DNA from: Syngnathus acus
Taxonomy: Eukaryota; Chordata; Actinopteri; Syngnathiformes; Syngnathidae
Length of the DNA: 64,000 bases
Assembly: GCF_901709675.1 (NCBI RefSeq)
Contig: NC_051100.1
Location: 9,150,786 to 9,214,785, forward strand
Reading direction: 5' to 3'
Shown piece after piece: positions 1 through 13,651 of the stretch; position 1 is the stretch's first letter, and every line of letters begins with the position of its first letter. Under the pieces are notes generated by a model that had not been told where the DNA came from, searched no databases, and saw nothing but the letters and a program-made list of their open reading frames with translations. Position numbers and translations under genes: made by a program.

Positions 1-188
1 ACCCTCTCTGCACTGCTTGGATCGGTTCTGTTCTATGTTGGGAATATGGCCGGCTCAGGGAGATTTGTCTTCGTGAGGCGCACTGATGGGATATGTGTCG
101 TCTAGTGGCGCTGATGAGGACTCAGGTGGTACAATGTTATTTCTGCTGAAGGCTCCTCTACTTCATCACAAAGCACAGCAAAGAGATG

Positions 189-254
189 GTGTGTGTGCGT
201 GTGCGTGTGTGAGTGTGTGTGTGTGTATGTGTGTGTGTGAGATAGAGGGGGGGG
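189..254. repeat. (GT)n microsatellite with G8 run
   Basis: An interrupted GT repeat (189-239) is followed by gatagag and a run of eight G (247-254). Confidence 0.95.
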
Positions 255-3200
255 TTAGGACATGCATTTTGTTAAAGAGATACTGAGGCAAAATTTGCTT
301 GTATAGTATTTTCATAATATAGTACAACCCGTGACATGAAATTAGATTATGTAGTAGATTATGGAAGAAGTGTTTATAACAAATATGTATTTCTAATGTG
401 TCAATTTAGCACAGCTTTAACTTTTCATGAAGCACTTTCACACCAGTTGGCAACAATTAAAAACACAATCAAATTAATTAGAAAGATTACTGAGTGTCTC
501 CATTTAAAAATCCACATATTTTTAGCTTAGAAAAATATGGGTATTTAAGGTCTGGCGTTAATACTGAACATTTTGAGGCCGTCATTTATTCATTATTAAT
601 TATTTTAAAATAGATTAGATTGGATCATAATAACACACTGGTGTAATCTGGAGGTTAAAATTGTCAGTGATAATTAATCTTAAACCATATCATTTGCAGT
701 TTACATTTTGTGCTCTTCATAATGTGAAAAGAACATAGTAGGATACAAACTTGACAAACTGGAACACAGGAGAAAACAAATCGATTCAAAAATTCCTACT
801 GGTGTTACACTTCCTGTATCTACTGACTTAACTTTCACAGAAAATGTATAGAGCTGTGTTTTGTCTTTTGTAAAAAGAAATGACAAGGTGCTGCTCCACC
901 ACCTAATAAAGTGAGAGCAAGTTTGTTAAGACAAATGCAAGCCTGTCCAATGAAATATTCTCATGCATCACATGCATACTATATAGCTACGGGTATTGAT
1001 ACACTGCAGTAAGTACACCGCCTTTGCGATTCTGCGAAGGGGTTATGCTGCAACCTGCTTTTTAAATATCCCGTTGAGGAGTAGAAAAAAATATCTGAGT
1101 GAGTGTGTCTCACTGGTATGCTCTTGTTGAATTCTACACAAAACAAACAAAATAATATTTTGACAGTTCCAGCCTTAAAGAAGAGTGTGTTATCAGGCTC
1201 TTTCTCACTCCCTAAAGTTGGAGTTGGCCAAGGTCTTAACATGCTACTCATTTTCTACAAGGAAGCACCTAATCTTGCAGAAAGCAAAGTAAAAAAAAAA
1301 CAAAAAAAAACAGAGAACATTAAAGAGAAGCAGCTTAAATGAGTGTTGAAATTAACTGAAGATCAAAGTATTGGGTGGTTCACATTAATTGAAACTCATG
1401 TTGATCATTTTTTCACTGTCCGAGGGGAGCCACTCAGTCCCACGCTTTGGTGTAGATTTCACAGGACGATTCCATTATAATAAAAACATTAATAAAATAT
1501 TAAGATTAGCATGGATGAAGGCTTCATAGCTTAAGTCGGCACGATGTCAAGTGGAAAAGGAAAGGGACGTTTTGTGTGACTATTAGGGCCCTCAGGACAG
1601 ATGAGGTGACCGGGGGTGGAGGACAGAGAAGTGCCGCAGAACTCCAAACACCAATATGTGGATGTCAAATAGCCCTGAGCTGCTTTCAGCGCTACCACTG
1701 GCACATAGAAGGCTCTGACCATGACCGACTTTGTAGGCCACAGAAGGAGAAAGAGACAAAAAGCGGTGGAAGCATGTTAAGGTATATGTGAGGGAGACGG
1801 ACAGAAAAAAAAAGTAGGTAGAAAGAGATCAGATTTTTTGGCACGAGCCATGTTAAGGTGATGCCCTGCTTTGTCCTACATGCTAAAATTAACAACTCCT
1901 TTTAAGAAACATTCAGAGTGGACAAGATGTACAGTACAAATTACAAGCACACCTACATTACATTTTCAACTTTTGTTCATATTTTAAAACTGTCTCAGTT
2001 GTGTTAACGTGTCTGAAAATACCGCTTGGATCAATAATTACACACACTTTATACACTATTTTTCACATTTGTTGAAATTAGCCTGTTTTGAGGGGGTGAA
2101 AGTGAATGACTGCAGAGTCAGCACTGCCCCACAAAGTAACCTAGTTGCACTTTCAATTAGTGTGCAGATATCTGTTCTTTATGTGTTATTGCAAAATACA
2201 TTTGTCTAATTAAGTACGCTTTTTTCAGAGGCTAACACTAGAGGCTAATGCTAATCTGTGCAGCCAATGGAACTCATTGCAGCTGTGCTTACCTCTTGGA
2301 TTTGTCGTTAAGTGTTTCAGACAGTGAAGTCTGGCCATGGCTTGAAAATAACAGATCTTTGTTCAGCTTTGGTGGCCATGTCATGGGTATAAAATTCTCA
2401 GAGTGGGAGTGTTTACAATGTAAATTAGCTTGAAGATTTCATAAGAGCCATTTTCTATGGTGCTTGTCCAAAGTAGTTTCACAGGTGATCTGGTGTGTGT
2501 GTCCCAGCTGATTTTGAATGAGAGGTACGCTATACCCATAAATTCCGAAGAGCACGCTTACATACACATATTAAACAATAGTCAGATCCAAGAGGATTTA
2601 CTTGATTATTTCAGACGTGATGGGTGGGGGCCAGCAGAGAGCATAAAAGCAATTAAAAAGTCAATTTTCCATAACATTTCCCTTTTGATGCGTGAGAATA
2701 CCCTTCATCCTTTGATGTGAGGTGAGCAAGGTGTTTTTGGCACATAAGCAAAAGCATCCGACTCCTACCATTTCCATAAAGGACACACTACAGACGCACT
2801 TAAAACCCTTTTCATCGGCGCCCTACAGTACTTTTATGTTGCAATTGTTACAGTACCTCTTTTTTCGGGGGTATTTCCATTAAAAAGGCCATGCACTCTT
2901 TTGTTTGAGTAACAGTCACAGTTTATATGACCTACTGTAGTCTTCTGATTGGTTGCATCAGTGCCTACCGGATGTACTTGTCACATCCTGTGGTGCACAA
3001 GCCAACATATACCGATCTAAAATAGAATGTACCACTTGCTGGAAAGTGACTTTAGATACATCTGTGCATTTACAACCCTGGGTAAGCACACTGTCGTAAA
3101 GTTTTGACAGTAGTGAACCTGCCTGGCCATCGCCGGCGACAAAAGACAAGATAACAATGTTGAAAGATAAGGTATCATAAATGTCTCCAAGCTTCCTTAA

Positions 3201-5334
3201 TCCTAAAGGAATGACTACTGCTGTAGTGATGTTGGGTTGGAGAAAAGAACCCTTAGCGCTAAACACTTTTGATCTGGACAGATCTGGAGAATGGCAGCAT
3301 GGACAATCCATTTCAGTTTGGGTGGATTATACCTGCATATCTCACAGGGGCATCAGTCAGTGGTACATCTCCACAACGGTGCTCATACTAAGTGGAGGGT
3401 GAACAGTAAATAGTAATCTATATACTGTATCTGATGAGCAATAGCATAGCTGCAGTGAGGTTAGCACACTGCTTCAACTGGTTTCGAAATGTGGTGTGCC
3501 ATGCCACTAAAACAATACAGAACAGGAACAGCACAAATAAGGAAAATGACCTCTCTAAGTATAAGCATCTGACTTTTGGCACTTATCTTGTGAGACATTA
3601 AGCGCCTCAACTTTGGAGGAATAATCCATTTAATGTCAGGCCACATGGCTGTGATTGATGTACAAAAAGGAGTAACACTTAATAACCTCTATCATGCTAG
3701 GTGACCCTGTGGCCCACAGTGGGTACCGGTTTGTTTACGGGTGGCACTTCCAACCCACTGTCCATGCTGAAATTCTGTTGTGGTTAATGGGCCTGATTGA
3801 GGGATTAGACTGTCAGCGCAGTGTGAGCCCTCATTTTTCTTCCTATGTGTGGAAGGTACCCCCTGTGCCCCACTGCTACATTCAAACTTCCTGCTCTGCC
3901 ATAATCTGTCAATGGTGACTGGAATGTAGAGGCGTGAGAGACAGTGTCAATTAGCATCAGCTTTTCTGACGAATCTGTCTTTCCTAACACAAAAGACCTT
4001 GGGAAACCTGTTCCTGATTGCTTTCTGTCACACAGTGTTAAGAGTAGTGGATATGATTTCTGACTGACGCTCAAGTAAGATAGCATTTATGCTTGACCAA
4101 CATACGGTACAGTATGGGTAAAATTATACATTTTAACAGGGCAAGGGATACACATAGCTTCCAAAGAGAGACAGGTCCACAAGTTCTATAGATAAAGCAG
4201 TTCATGTTTATCTTCCCTGGAGGTTTGACTCTCTTCTCTCATCAGATGACTTTTTCCCCTTTCCCAAAGATTTTTGTTTACTCTATTTTGTGAGCTGAGT
4301 TTTTCCGCCATATCACATAACCGAGACAAGCGCGTTGACAGTGGCAAAGGCAAGATGCACCTGATTTTAAAAGTCTTTCACTCTCTGACAATCAACAGGG
4401 TATGTTTTGCTCAGCTGCTATGTGATCCAGTGGTTGGAGACCACTGCCATAAAGCCTGCTAAAAAAATGGTCAGGGAGCAGAGAGAAAATGCATGAACAA
4501 AAGAATACTACACTTGAGATGGTTCCTTTTACAAAAATCCATCCTCTATTTGCCCTCTGCTGCATTTGGATCTTCATCCTTAATCAGCTGCATTGTTCTG
4601 TGGAGACGCAGTTATGGGAAGTGCTAAGCTGTTTATTTATTGAACAGGCTTTAATACCTCCCCTTCAGCAGCACGCTTGGCTCGGCATTGCCATGTACTT
4701 TGAAGTAAGAGCGTCTGGCAGCGTGCTATGACGGGCCCCCACTGGCAGTGCAGCACTCGACACTACAATAAACACAGTGAACTGCAAAAAAGCTATGCCC
4801 TTACCAGCAGCATACAGTAATAAGAAATATCAAACCGTTGCATTAAAACAGATGTTTAACAGCAAAAAAAACTGCAAGTGATCAAGCTCTTTTGTTCATA
4901 TTAATTTCTAAAACAAATTTCACAACAGTGAATGCCGTTATGATGTGTGCAATAGAGTCAAAAGGTTCCCAATTCAAAACTCAGCTCAGGCCATCCTGTG
5001 TAGCGCAAGAAGCTGATGGCGTTACTTTAGCAGGCACCAAGTACCCAAGTACTCATATTTTTGATAAACTAAGACATACAAATACAAAATACAAGCAAAA
5101 AAGTTAACACCAAGAAAGAAAAAGCTGAGGAAGTTTTTGTGTTCGCTTACCATTCTGGCATTGTGAAAGGTATCTAAGCTGTACAACAAAGCTGAAAATC
5201 AACTCCACAAGTCATCCGTGACCAAAGTTGCAGGAGCAGAGCAACTAAGATATCATGGACTCATCCTAGCTCTCAAAAGTACTTTTTCACCTGCCAAAAA
5301 TCAGATCAATTGCACAAGTGCATTACAGATTCAG

Positions 5335-5595
5335 ACTACTACTCGTCCACCTTCCTTTTGGGATGCCTCATGGATAATCAATAAGGGCTTGATCTGGAGA
5401 AATACTTGGCCAATCCATCATTTTTTTACTTGAGCTTCTTTTGCAAGGCAGTGGTTGTGTTGCTTGAGCTCTAATAATGTTAGAATTCTGTCTCAGAACA
5501 TGACACTCCCACCACCATGCTTGACTCTACGCAAGACACACATGCACAACACCATCTGAACCAAATAACCACAGGACCACAGCAATAATTCTCCT
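5335..5595 (-). pseudogene. Tc1-like transposase remnant, internally deleted
   Basis: Translating the minus strand in more than one frame recovers, in the order of a Tc1 transposase, the pieces LFGSDGV (about 5550-5570), KHGGGSVMF (about 5494-5522), TTTALQKKL (about 5425-5455), MDWPSISPD (about 5394-5420) and KRKVDE (about 5343-5361). These bracket the catalytic DD(E) region, but the final acidic residue and the central block between GSVMF and TTTAL are missing. Stops and frameshifts interrupt the reading. No terminal inverted repeats or TA target sites were found, so this is an old internal fragment that cannot be active. The motifs are recalled from the Tc1/mariner family, not searched. Confidence 0.8.
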
Positions 5596-6299
5596 ATGAG
5601 AGGTCTGTGCCATGAGATGCTATATTAAAATTCCAGAGTCCAGTATTAGAGAGTTTGACAACAGCAACAGCAAATTTAACACATTTGCTCCCCATTCACA
5701 CGCGAGACTAATGAGTCACATAACACCGGGGAGGGAAAATGGCAAATCCGACCCAATTTGGACTGTTTCACTTTGGGGTGTGTTCACTTTTTTACTATAT
5801 CTCAAATATCACACAACAGTCTCCATCTTTTTTTTTAATCTTTTTTTTTATTTTGCTAATGTGTTCTTGTTTTTGAACTGTTGCTCACTGAGGCATTACT
5901 GCTGCCGTAAATGTTTCAAATGATACCTTGAGGGAACAGTAGTTACACCACAGGTACATTATGTTCTGCTAATAAAGTGTTGTAGAATGACTGTGCTAAC
6001 AATCACAAACCCCATATCCTTTTTAAAAGGTACTAGCGGTCACACTGGTTTTATTGAAACCTTGAGAAAAGCAAGCATTTTGAAAAATGGCACCTTGGTC
6101 ATATGAAATTAATCATATTGAGTCAGTAGAACTATCTTTATGAAAGCACTTTGCAGAAGAATGACACATTTTGTAATAAAAATAAATGTTACAAATGCAT
6201 TCAATAATGTTTCATAATGTGTGCACATTAGCGTGTTGAACCTCTTGTAAAAGAAATCTAACATAAAATCCATAAAATAATAAATAATGACGTTCTTAC

Positions 6300-6330
6300 C
6301 ATAGATTCCTGTGGAAATACACGGGAAGGC
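6300..6330 (-). CDS. macrod2: macrod2 micro-exon, 31 nt, catalytic/phosphate loop
   Basis: This 31-nt exon on the minus strand encodes AFPCISTGIY plus the first base of the next glycine codon. That matches the invariant AFPCISTGIYG of MACROD2, the loop whose glycine, isoleucine and tyrosine hold the ADP-ribose phosphates. The acceptor is strong: a long pyrimidine-rich stretch ends tgtttcacag at 6331-6340. The donor is gtaaga, read from 6299 down to 6294. It starts in phase 0, exactly where the 28326-28447 exon ends (...GLSTV), and leaves in phase 1. An internal tatttccacag forms a second, decoy acceptor; using it would leave a 9-nt exon, delete most of the loop and shift the downstream phase. 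The next expected exon, beginning FPNEPAA in mammals, was not found between 1 and 6293. Confidence 0.92.
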
Positions 6331-9300
6331 CTGTGAAACAAGTCAGAAGAAACATAGGTCAAAGCATATTCATTGCATGATACAAATTCAGCAAAGCCAC
6401 TCTGACTTCTACTGATAATCTTCTGTGGAATTCCAAAATCCCAAAGAAAAACGTGACCATGTTTTTACATATAAATGTTTCCTCGTAAGCAAAACAGAGA
6501 TGGCTCCATTTATATTTGTTTCCCTTCTCTAAATAGTGACCACACTGTAATAGTTCTTTCTTGGTAGCACTTTGGAGCAGACAAATTATTCAAGCAAGGC
6601 CTTATGGCTTAAAATAGTTCCATTATTCTTTACTTGTGTCGGCAAATATATTATGATACATAGGCCTTGCTCTGAGCGTCCTTATTTCACATTTATCTTT
6701 TTAAATATATTAATAAACAGGGAAGAGATTTTTTTTTTTCTTTTTCAAAGGTTCCATTTGTTCTCAAAAGCAGCTGAAGTTGTGTTTTGTTTCTGCATTC
6801 TTCATAATGAACCACCAAAACGTTAATAAATAACACACCGATAAGAAATGTCACTACCATCTAACTAATGGATTAATATTACAAGCAGTAATACACTACC
6901 ATAATAAATATATTATTCCAATACTGAGCAAAAACGGCTACGGTTTGGTTTTGCTTTTAAAATGATACCAATTACAAAACAGATATAGTAATACTCGAAA
7001 TATGTGTGAATACATTTTATGCAAAGATCAGGCAGGAGATTGTTTATCAATGTTGAAAAGCTATGAAAGTCAGTTTTGGTTAAGGGTGTATTTTGGTATA
7101 TAAAAAGACTAACAGTTTTTCGTTTCTGTACAGAGAGCGTTAAAAACTATTTTCTGTCATTGGCCTCTTCTAGACAAAATAAATCTTAATTATTTTTTCA
7201 AGATCTGAGCAAATTAGTTCAACTGTACAAAATAGACATTTTTAAAATAGAAAAAAAAATAAAAAATAAAAGCAGTATACTCGCAACATGAAGAATGGTT
7301 GTTAATATAAAACAAGCATAAAAATAAATAATAATAAAAAAGTATTTACAATGAAACAAAGTACACTTCAGAGTTGTATATGTCTTAACCAAAATATGAC
7401 ATTTACTATGACAATTGCTAAATTATAACACAGCTTTCTAGCCACATTTAATTATTAAAGTAAAACAATCAAACAGTAAAGATTACTTGTTGTAACCTGA
7501 TGAGAAATTGAGCAAGAAAAATATTAAATAGATTTCTTTTAAATATTTTCTCCAATTTGAAAGCCCATAGGTCAATTTGATGTTCTTTTAAGCCAAGAGG
7601 GATGTGCTTCAGTTTGTATCCATATTTACCAGTTCTCAGGTTCCACCTGTCAATGTTCATTTTTCTTCTGTAGGGAGATTTAAATCTTTTAAAGTAGCTT
7701 TGACCTTTCCAGGTGACCGTCTGACTCTGACGCAAATAACAGATGATGAAGCATGACCATTGTTTTAATGTGGTGCCAAGCTCAGTCTGTGGCTTTTGTG
7801 CAAATATTTTGCAAATTAGATACACTATTTATCTGAAAAACAGAAACTATCAGAACTATATAAAAAAACAAACAAAAAAAAACAGAATAGAGGGTGCATA
7901 TTTAATGTTAGAGTTTGAGATGACATTCTATTTACTGAAAGTGGTGAACTTTTAGTACTTTAGGATAATCCAACTTTACAATTCATGTATTTGCAATCTT
8001 AACTGTATTTGCCTGAAGCCCAAATAAATTCTCGGCCAGCTGTGTCAATGTGTCAATGTTGCTAATAATTGTTTCCTAACATGAATAGCAATGACATATT
8101 TGTATGCATAAAAATAAAAAGCACAGCTAAAATATATTATTAGTTTCTGGCAAAGAAATACAGCATGTAATGCGAAGTACAATATCACAATTCTACGCCA
8201 TATGATCCAAGGAATGTCAAAGTTAACGCACCGCCCCGCATCAGAACATACCCGATAATTCCAAGATTCATGCTATTCAGTAGAGTGAGCTAAGTAAAGC
8301 ATCACCAACTTTTCTGTATTTTTATGAAACAACAATGCATGGTACAGTTCTTAGCAAACACACCTGTAGATATGCTTACACTGTGTGAAGGTCCAGAGTT
8401 AATTAGAACAGGCAGCAGTATATAGACAGTCATGACCTATGATTCTTGCTTCGGGTTATTATTTCTATCTGTGGCTGCTCATTAGAAGTGAGTCAGCATG
8501 TCGGCCCGTGTTGGCATGAAGCTGCGCCTGACATGTTACCTTGTTGATGATTCTCTTTGCTTAGGGAGTGCTCAGAAATTGGTCACTTGGGAAATTATTC
8601 TGTTTCCGAGGCTCCTCCCGAATCTATCACATCATTTTAAAGTGGAACACCTTTCCTCTCAGCATTTCTGCACACTTATTTAGCTCGCAGTGCATGAAAA
8701 ATGACAAAAGACAGGTACTGTGATTAGTGTAAACATGACTTCAGTTGTGTTCCCAATATTTTATTTTATTCCATTGTTTTACCATTATTTTACCCTTTGA
8801 GACTAGATGTATTCTGCGGATGAGAGCTGTCATATAAATTCATATCTTTCACTCTAACAGATTGCATATATCTTTCTGAGAGGTGAAAAGATACATCCTA
8901 AGTATCTTGGGACAATTGCACATATTTATATGCATAATATCGTGCATTTTGTCTAATTAACTGGTTTATTGATTGATTTCACTGTATGACCAGCTTTACA
9001 CAGACTTTTATCATACAACAAAGTATCTCTAGGGCCACTATCACTATGGGACTCTGCGACTTCCAGTCATTTGATTAGCAGCAGGACAGAACCGTATCAT
9101 GGCTCAACCTCAGGCAAAGTGCAACAGTCCGGCTGTAGTGAACACCTTCATATGAATGAATGGGAACAAGATACTGCAAATTAGCGATGAGAAGGCAGGG
9201 TAAGTGCAGAAAGCCTTTCATGAACATAGCGACTTCTGTTGCAGGAATGCCTCGTCTTGGCTCGGCTGGCTGAACAAATAGAACTAGAACCAGGCTGCTC

Positions 9301-10044
9301 CGCCAGCGGCTTAAAGCCTTCGAGCTTGTTTGCTGATGAAAGGTATGATTATAAATCAAAGCAACAGTGTGCTCTTGTGATTACATATTTGATATCAACT
9401 AATGATGTCACATGGCAGTTAATGCATTTTAAAAAAAATCTATATAAAATGCAAAAATGCACACATGATGTAATGTGTCCTTTTAAGAATTTGATTGGAA
9501 GCCAATTTTCAAAATGTCATTGCTGTAAGTTGTAAAAATCTTATTGGGCAGTATATAGAGGTTAACAGGAGATTTTTTAAAGCTTTGAACTTTACAATTA
9601 CTGAGGTTTCCACATTGACATGATTACAATAGTCGAGTGACATATTTATTGTATTTGTCACAAGAAGAGGGCAGGATCGAAAAAAATGGATGAAATACTT
9701 GCAGGACCGAAGCAAATAAAGAATGTTAATTTACGTAATCCAAACCAAATGCTTGATTAGAACCACAACATTCACATCTGAGAAATAGAACTCAATATGC
9801 CTCCAGGCCACTGTGACTATTCCAATGAGTGCTGCATGTAAATGCAGAATGTCATTGGCATGTAGCATTCGAAGCAATTTGCATTTCGGAAGCCGAAGTT
9901 CCAGGTGGGCATAAAAAAGGATCAAAGCAGGGACAGCGAGGATTTACTCTGCATCCATCAAAGTGATATTTCATAGGGGATCTCAAAGTAAAAATGCCTT
10001 TCTCTGAAAGACCGAAGATAAAATATAGAAAGCAAAGCCACTAT

Positions 10045-10064
10045 GGGGTGGGGTGGCGGGGCGG
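10045..10064 (+). other. G-rich tract, possible G-quadruplex
   Basis: ggggtggggtggcggggcgg has three runs of four G and two GG pairs, enough for a two-layer quadruplex. On the macrod2 sense strand it is C-rich. Confidence 0.35.
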
Positions 10065-11219
10065 AGAACATATGTGAATTTTCAAATGTCCATATCAGCT
10101 TTCCTATATAGCAACACAGATCTGGTTGGACATTTTTGTTTTCATGTTTATGGTTCATTTGTGTGAGAAAATATCTTCTCATTCCCATTGTGGCTTGCCA
10201 GGAAAACCAAATAAATAGAAATAGTGCAGTTGTGCAGAGATCCAAACAGACATGCAGACATTTTTTCATACATATTGAAGACACAACCTCCTCAGCCCCT
10301 GGGTATACAATCTTAGTTTCACCAATGCATGCAAAACGGATTATTATTTTTGATTATCTTTTCTTTACGTACCTTAAGCGTAATAATCTATGCTCATCCG
10401 TGGGTATTTAGTTCTTGCTTTGATGGCACTGTCTGGTAATCTGACATAAAAGTATGAGCAAGCTTTTTGGGGGGTTTATTCAGCAATGCACACCTTTCAA
10501 TTGACACGGTATTGCTAAATTTGCGTACCCAGTGAGAAAACCCATTGTTCGGTGGCAATCTCACATATACAGAAGAGACGTGAATAATGGAGCAGAAACA
10601 ACAAACTTGGGCTAAACCATAGTGCCTACAAAATTAGGATAATATGACACCGGTCATATCATGATTCAAAATATCTGAGGGCAGATTAGCAGCATATGGA
10701 GAGATGTGGATATGTTATTTTCATTCATCCTCAAATGCAGGCTCATTATTTGTTCTACAGTAGTAGATAATTCTTTGGCGGTTGTTGAAAATGAATCGTA
10801 AAATCATTAAGAAGTATTTTCATAAGAAATTGCTTTCATTTTCATCCATAAATCAACTTCAACAACCTGTTTAATCACAGAATAAAAAGGTCTCTGCTCT
10901 AGCAATGTGAACGCCTGCCTGTGACACACTTCCGTTGTGTGGCTCCTAATTAATCCTTTTTGCTTTCAAGGCTTCCTTTAACATTTCAAAATTGCCATTT
11001 TAAGAGGGGGGTGGCTTCAAAGTTCCATCTCTACTTTGAAATTTGGAGACAGAACTCTACACATGTTGAAACGAGATGCAGTGCACTCCATTGGATGAAA
11101 GCTATATATTTCTACTGAACATTGCATACTAATTATTACTGCAATGGTGCCAAAAATGCTTGGCTAATAATTTATTTCCAAGGGAAAATGCCTTTCTTTG
11201 AATCACTGAAGTGACTCTA

Positions 11220-11440
11220 AAAAGGCTAATTGATGTGGAGATTTTAATTTACCTTTAATTAAATGGCTACAATTATGCCGAGGTCAGACGACACAAATGC
11301 AGTACCATATTGATCAGACAGATGCCTCGCCGACAAACATTCACTGTCATGGCCGATTATGAGTTGTCTTGAAGTGTCGTAACCCCGTCTAGAGTGACAT
11401 AATCAACAATTGGCCATCTGGCATCTGGGATGCTTCATGT
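11220..11440. promoter_or_regulatory. candidate conserved non-coding block
   Basis: gctaattgatgtgg and acctttaattaaatgg are followed by about 150 bp of mixed, CpG-containing sequence (gatgcctcgccgacaaac, gaagtgtcgtaaccccgtc). No repeat family or reading frame explains it. Confidence 0.22.
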
Positions 11441-13115
11441 CCACAATACAAAGTCTGGCGTGTCAGGGTGTGTGTGTGTGTGCGTTTTTGCATAGAGTGC
11501 AATATCCTATGTGGCCCCATGATTTCTTCCTTGCAATTGACGCAAGGTGAAATACCCCCTACTCACTGACCAGTGCACTTTTTTTCTGCCTGAAATATCA
11601 GGTGCACATTCCCGACAGTGATTGCTGTTCCTGCGGAGCTAAGCTTCAGCATGAACCTGCACTTGTGTACCTACATGTCCAAAAACTGTTTCTCTGCTGC
11701 CAGGCCTGTTGTTCTTTTTGCCACACCAGAGAGCTTTTTTTACACTTGATGCAATTAGGACTACTGCTAATAATATTGAAAGCTGGAGGTTTAACCTTTA
11801 GCAGACCAATCTAAACCAAAACAATGTCTAGCAACAGAGTAGTAGTAGTATTTTGATTGTGAATCGATCATGACTACTAGCATTACAGTTGGGCAAAGTC
11901 CTGCAGTCAGGAGACAAACCTAATATTTTTGGAAACTTTATTTATTGGGGGAATGTGCCCTATATGAATATTGAATGGCGGTCAGGTAACCATATCTTGA
12001 GATTGGACTGCAATGTTCTTCCTTAACAAGAAGAATGCATGTCAGTTGTTTGCTAGAGCCAGAGTCATTCCTCGTCATATTGCGGCAAAACTTTTAGCAG
12101 TCTCACTGGATCACATACTTTTAAATTGTTTATACCAATATAATTTCATATTGCTGATATTTCGTCGCCTTGCAGAATTTTGCATTGATCAATTCTCAGC
12201 ATGGACTGTTACTGCCAACTCATATAGCAAAGGAGGGCAGTGTGTGTAAAAGACAGAGAATGCCTGAGATCATTTCACATATTGAAAATGTATTCTGAAA
12301 CTAACAGTAGGACCCAAATCAGAATTCCGCCTTCATATTCTGCATTGTAAACCCAGCTGTTGTTGTTTTTCTAGGAGTTTAGATATTAATGACCAAGAAA
12401 TGGACATTGTTTTGATTATGCAGAATTCCAACAGTGCAGAAAGACGATACATGAACAAATTCATAAGTACAGCAACGGACAGAAATGTTTCCCAGGAACA
12501 TGGAAACCCCTGATGTTTGTTCAATTTCAAATACAGACGTGCAATGTACTGTATAATAGCCAATATCGTTATTTGAGGCATTTTACGCATAGCCAGATTT
12601 ATTAAGAAGCGACATCAGAAACTGCCAACGAGGTTGCAGTATTTTATATAGAGACGCTTTGAAAGTATTGCATTGCCAGTTAGTTGTAAGCCATTTCCCA
12701 CAATTGTGACAGTTTTTTCAATTAACAAAAGAACCATTGACCATTTTTAAACAAGCAAAATAAGATGAAGTTTGAAAAGATTCAGTAAATTGTACACTGT
12801 GAGTCTATTTCCTAAATTCTTCAGTGGTCTTTCACTTCAGGAATAATTACTCAGTAGCTTCAAGTCGGGATGTTTTGGTCAACAGGGAATTGAATGGATT
12901 TAATGAACTCTCTTTGTTAACGGAGGCTTAACGTGGTCTGTGATTTCCTTCTCTGTGCTTGGTTCCTCAAAGACTACGGTAGTTCATCCCATTTGCACAG
13001 CCCCATTAATGCAAGGTCTGAGTAGATCCCAGTGATGCAACAATAGGAGGCGGGTTGGGGAAAAAAATCTGCATACAAACCAATTAAAAAAGAAAAAGAG
13101 CTTACTAGAAATAGC

Positions 13116-13159
13116 TAAGTGGTTTCTTTTTACTTTTTAAGTGGTTTCTTTTTACTTTA
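13116..13159. repeat. 22-bp tandem duplication
   Basis: Two 22-bp units share taagtggtttctttttactt and differ only in the last base (13116-13137, 13138-13159). Confidence 0.95.
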
Positions 13160-13651
13160 TGTAGTCCTATCAGCATTTAATGCACATAAAGACAATCATC
13201 CATCTTCTGTATATGTGATTTTAAACCCACTCAATAAACAGTATTTAAATCACAGTTTTAAATCATATGCATAGAAAGCACATGAGTGAGGAACCTGCCT
13301 GTAAAGCAGAGCTGCTTATTCGTGTATATCGTGGGCAGACTTGGCTCCAGTGATGTGAGCATTTTAAGCTCCCAACAATATAGCAATGCATCTGAGCTTG
13401 GCCAGAGGTAAGTGCAACCAACACTAACTATCAGTAGGCGGTACAGAGGTCAAACCAAATGAATTAACACAATGTACTGGTCTGATGCACATCTTATGAT
13501 GCAAAAAATGTTGGCTTTTAAAACAGTAGGCTTGGAGACACATACAGTATTATGTCTTATGACTTCATTCAAATGACTTAAAATGCCTCAGGGAATGTCC
13601 ATTAAGTGTGAAAGCTAAAGGTCAAATTAGGGAGTTTTCCCACCAATGTTT

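Larger units (their letters stand above)
1..6293 (-). other. macrod2: macrod2 intron (partial, phase 1), downstream of the micro-exon
   Basis: The intron starts at the gtaaga donor at 6299-6294 and runs off the left edge of the window. It is ordinary AT-rich DNA with a (GT)n tract near 190-240 and the Tc1 remnant at 5.3-5.6 kb. The stretches 300-5300 and 5600-6290 contain only short unconvincing open frames. The block near 3690-3930 and the one near 4570-4740 are less AT-rich and could be conserved regulatory DNA, but nothing identifies them. Confidence 0.8.

Noticed and set aside
3450-3490. tRNA-like text (ggttagcacac ... ggtttcgaaat)
   Set aside because: A and B box resemblance is partial, the spacing is too short, and no stems pair.
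3980-4012. Possible next macrod2 exon: acceptor-like aacag followed by GTTTCCCAAGG (GFP...) on the minus strand
   Set aside because: The continuation does not match the expected FPNEPAA..ALNTIKEWL, the upstream pyrimidine tract is poor, and no suitable donor follows.
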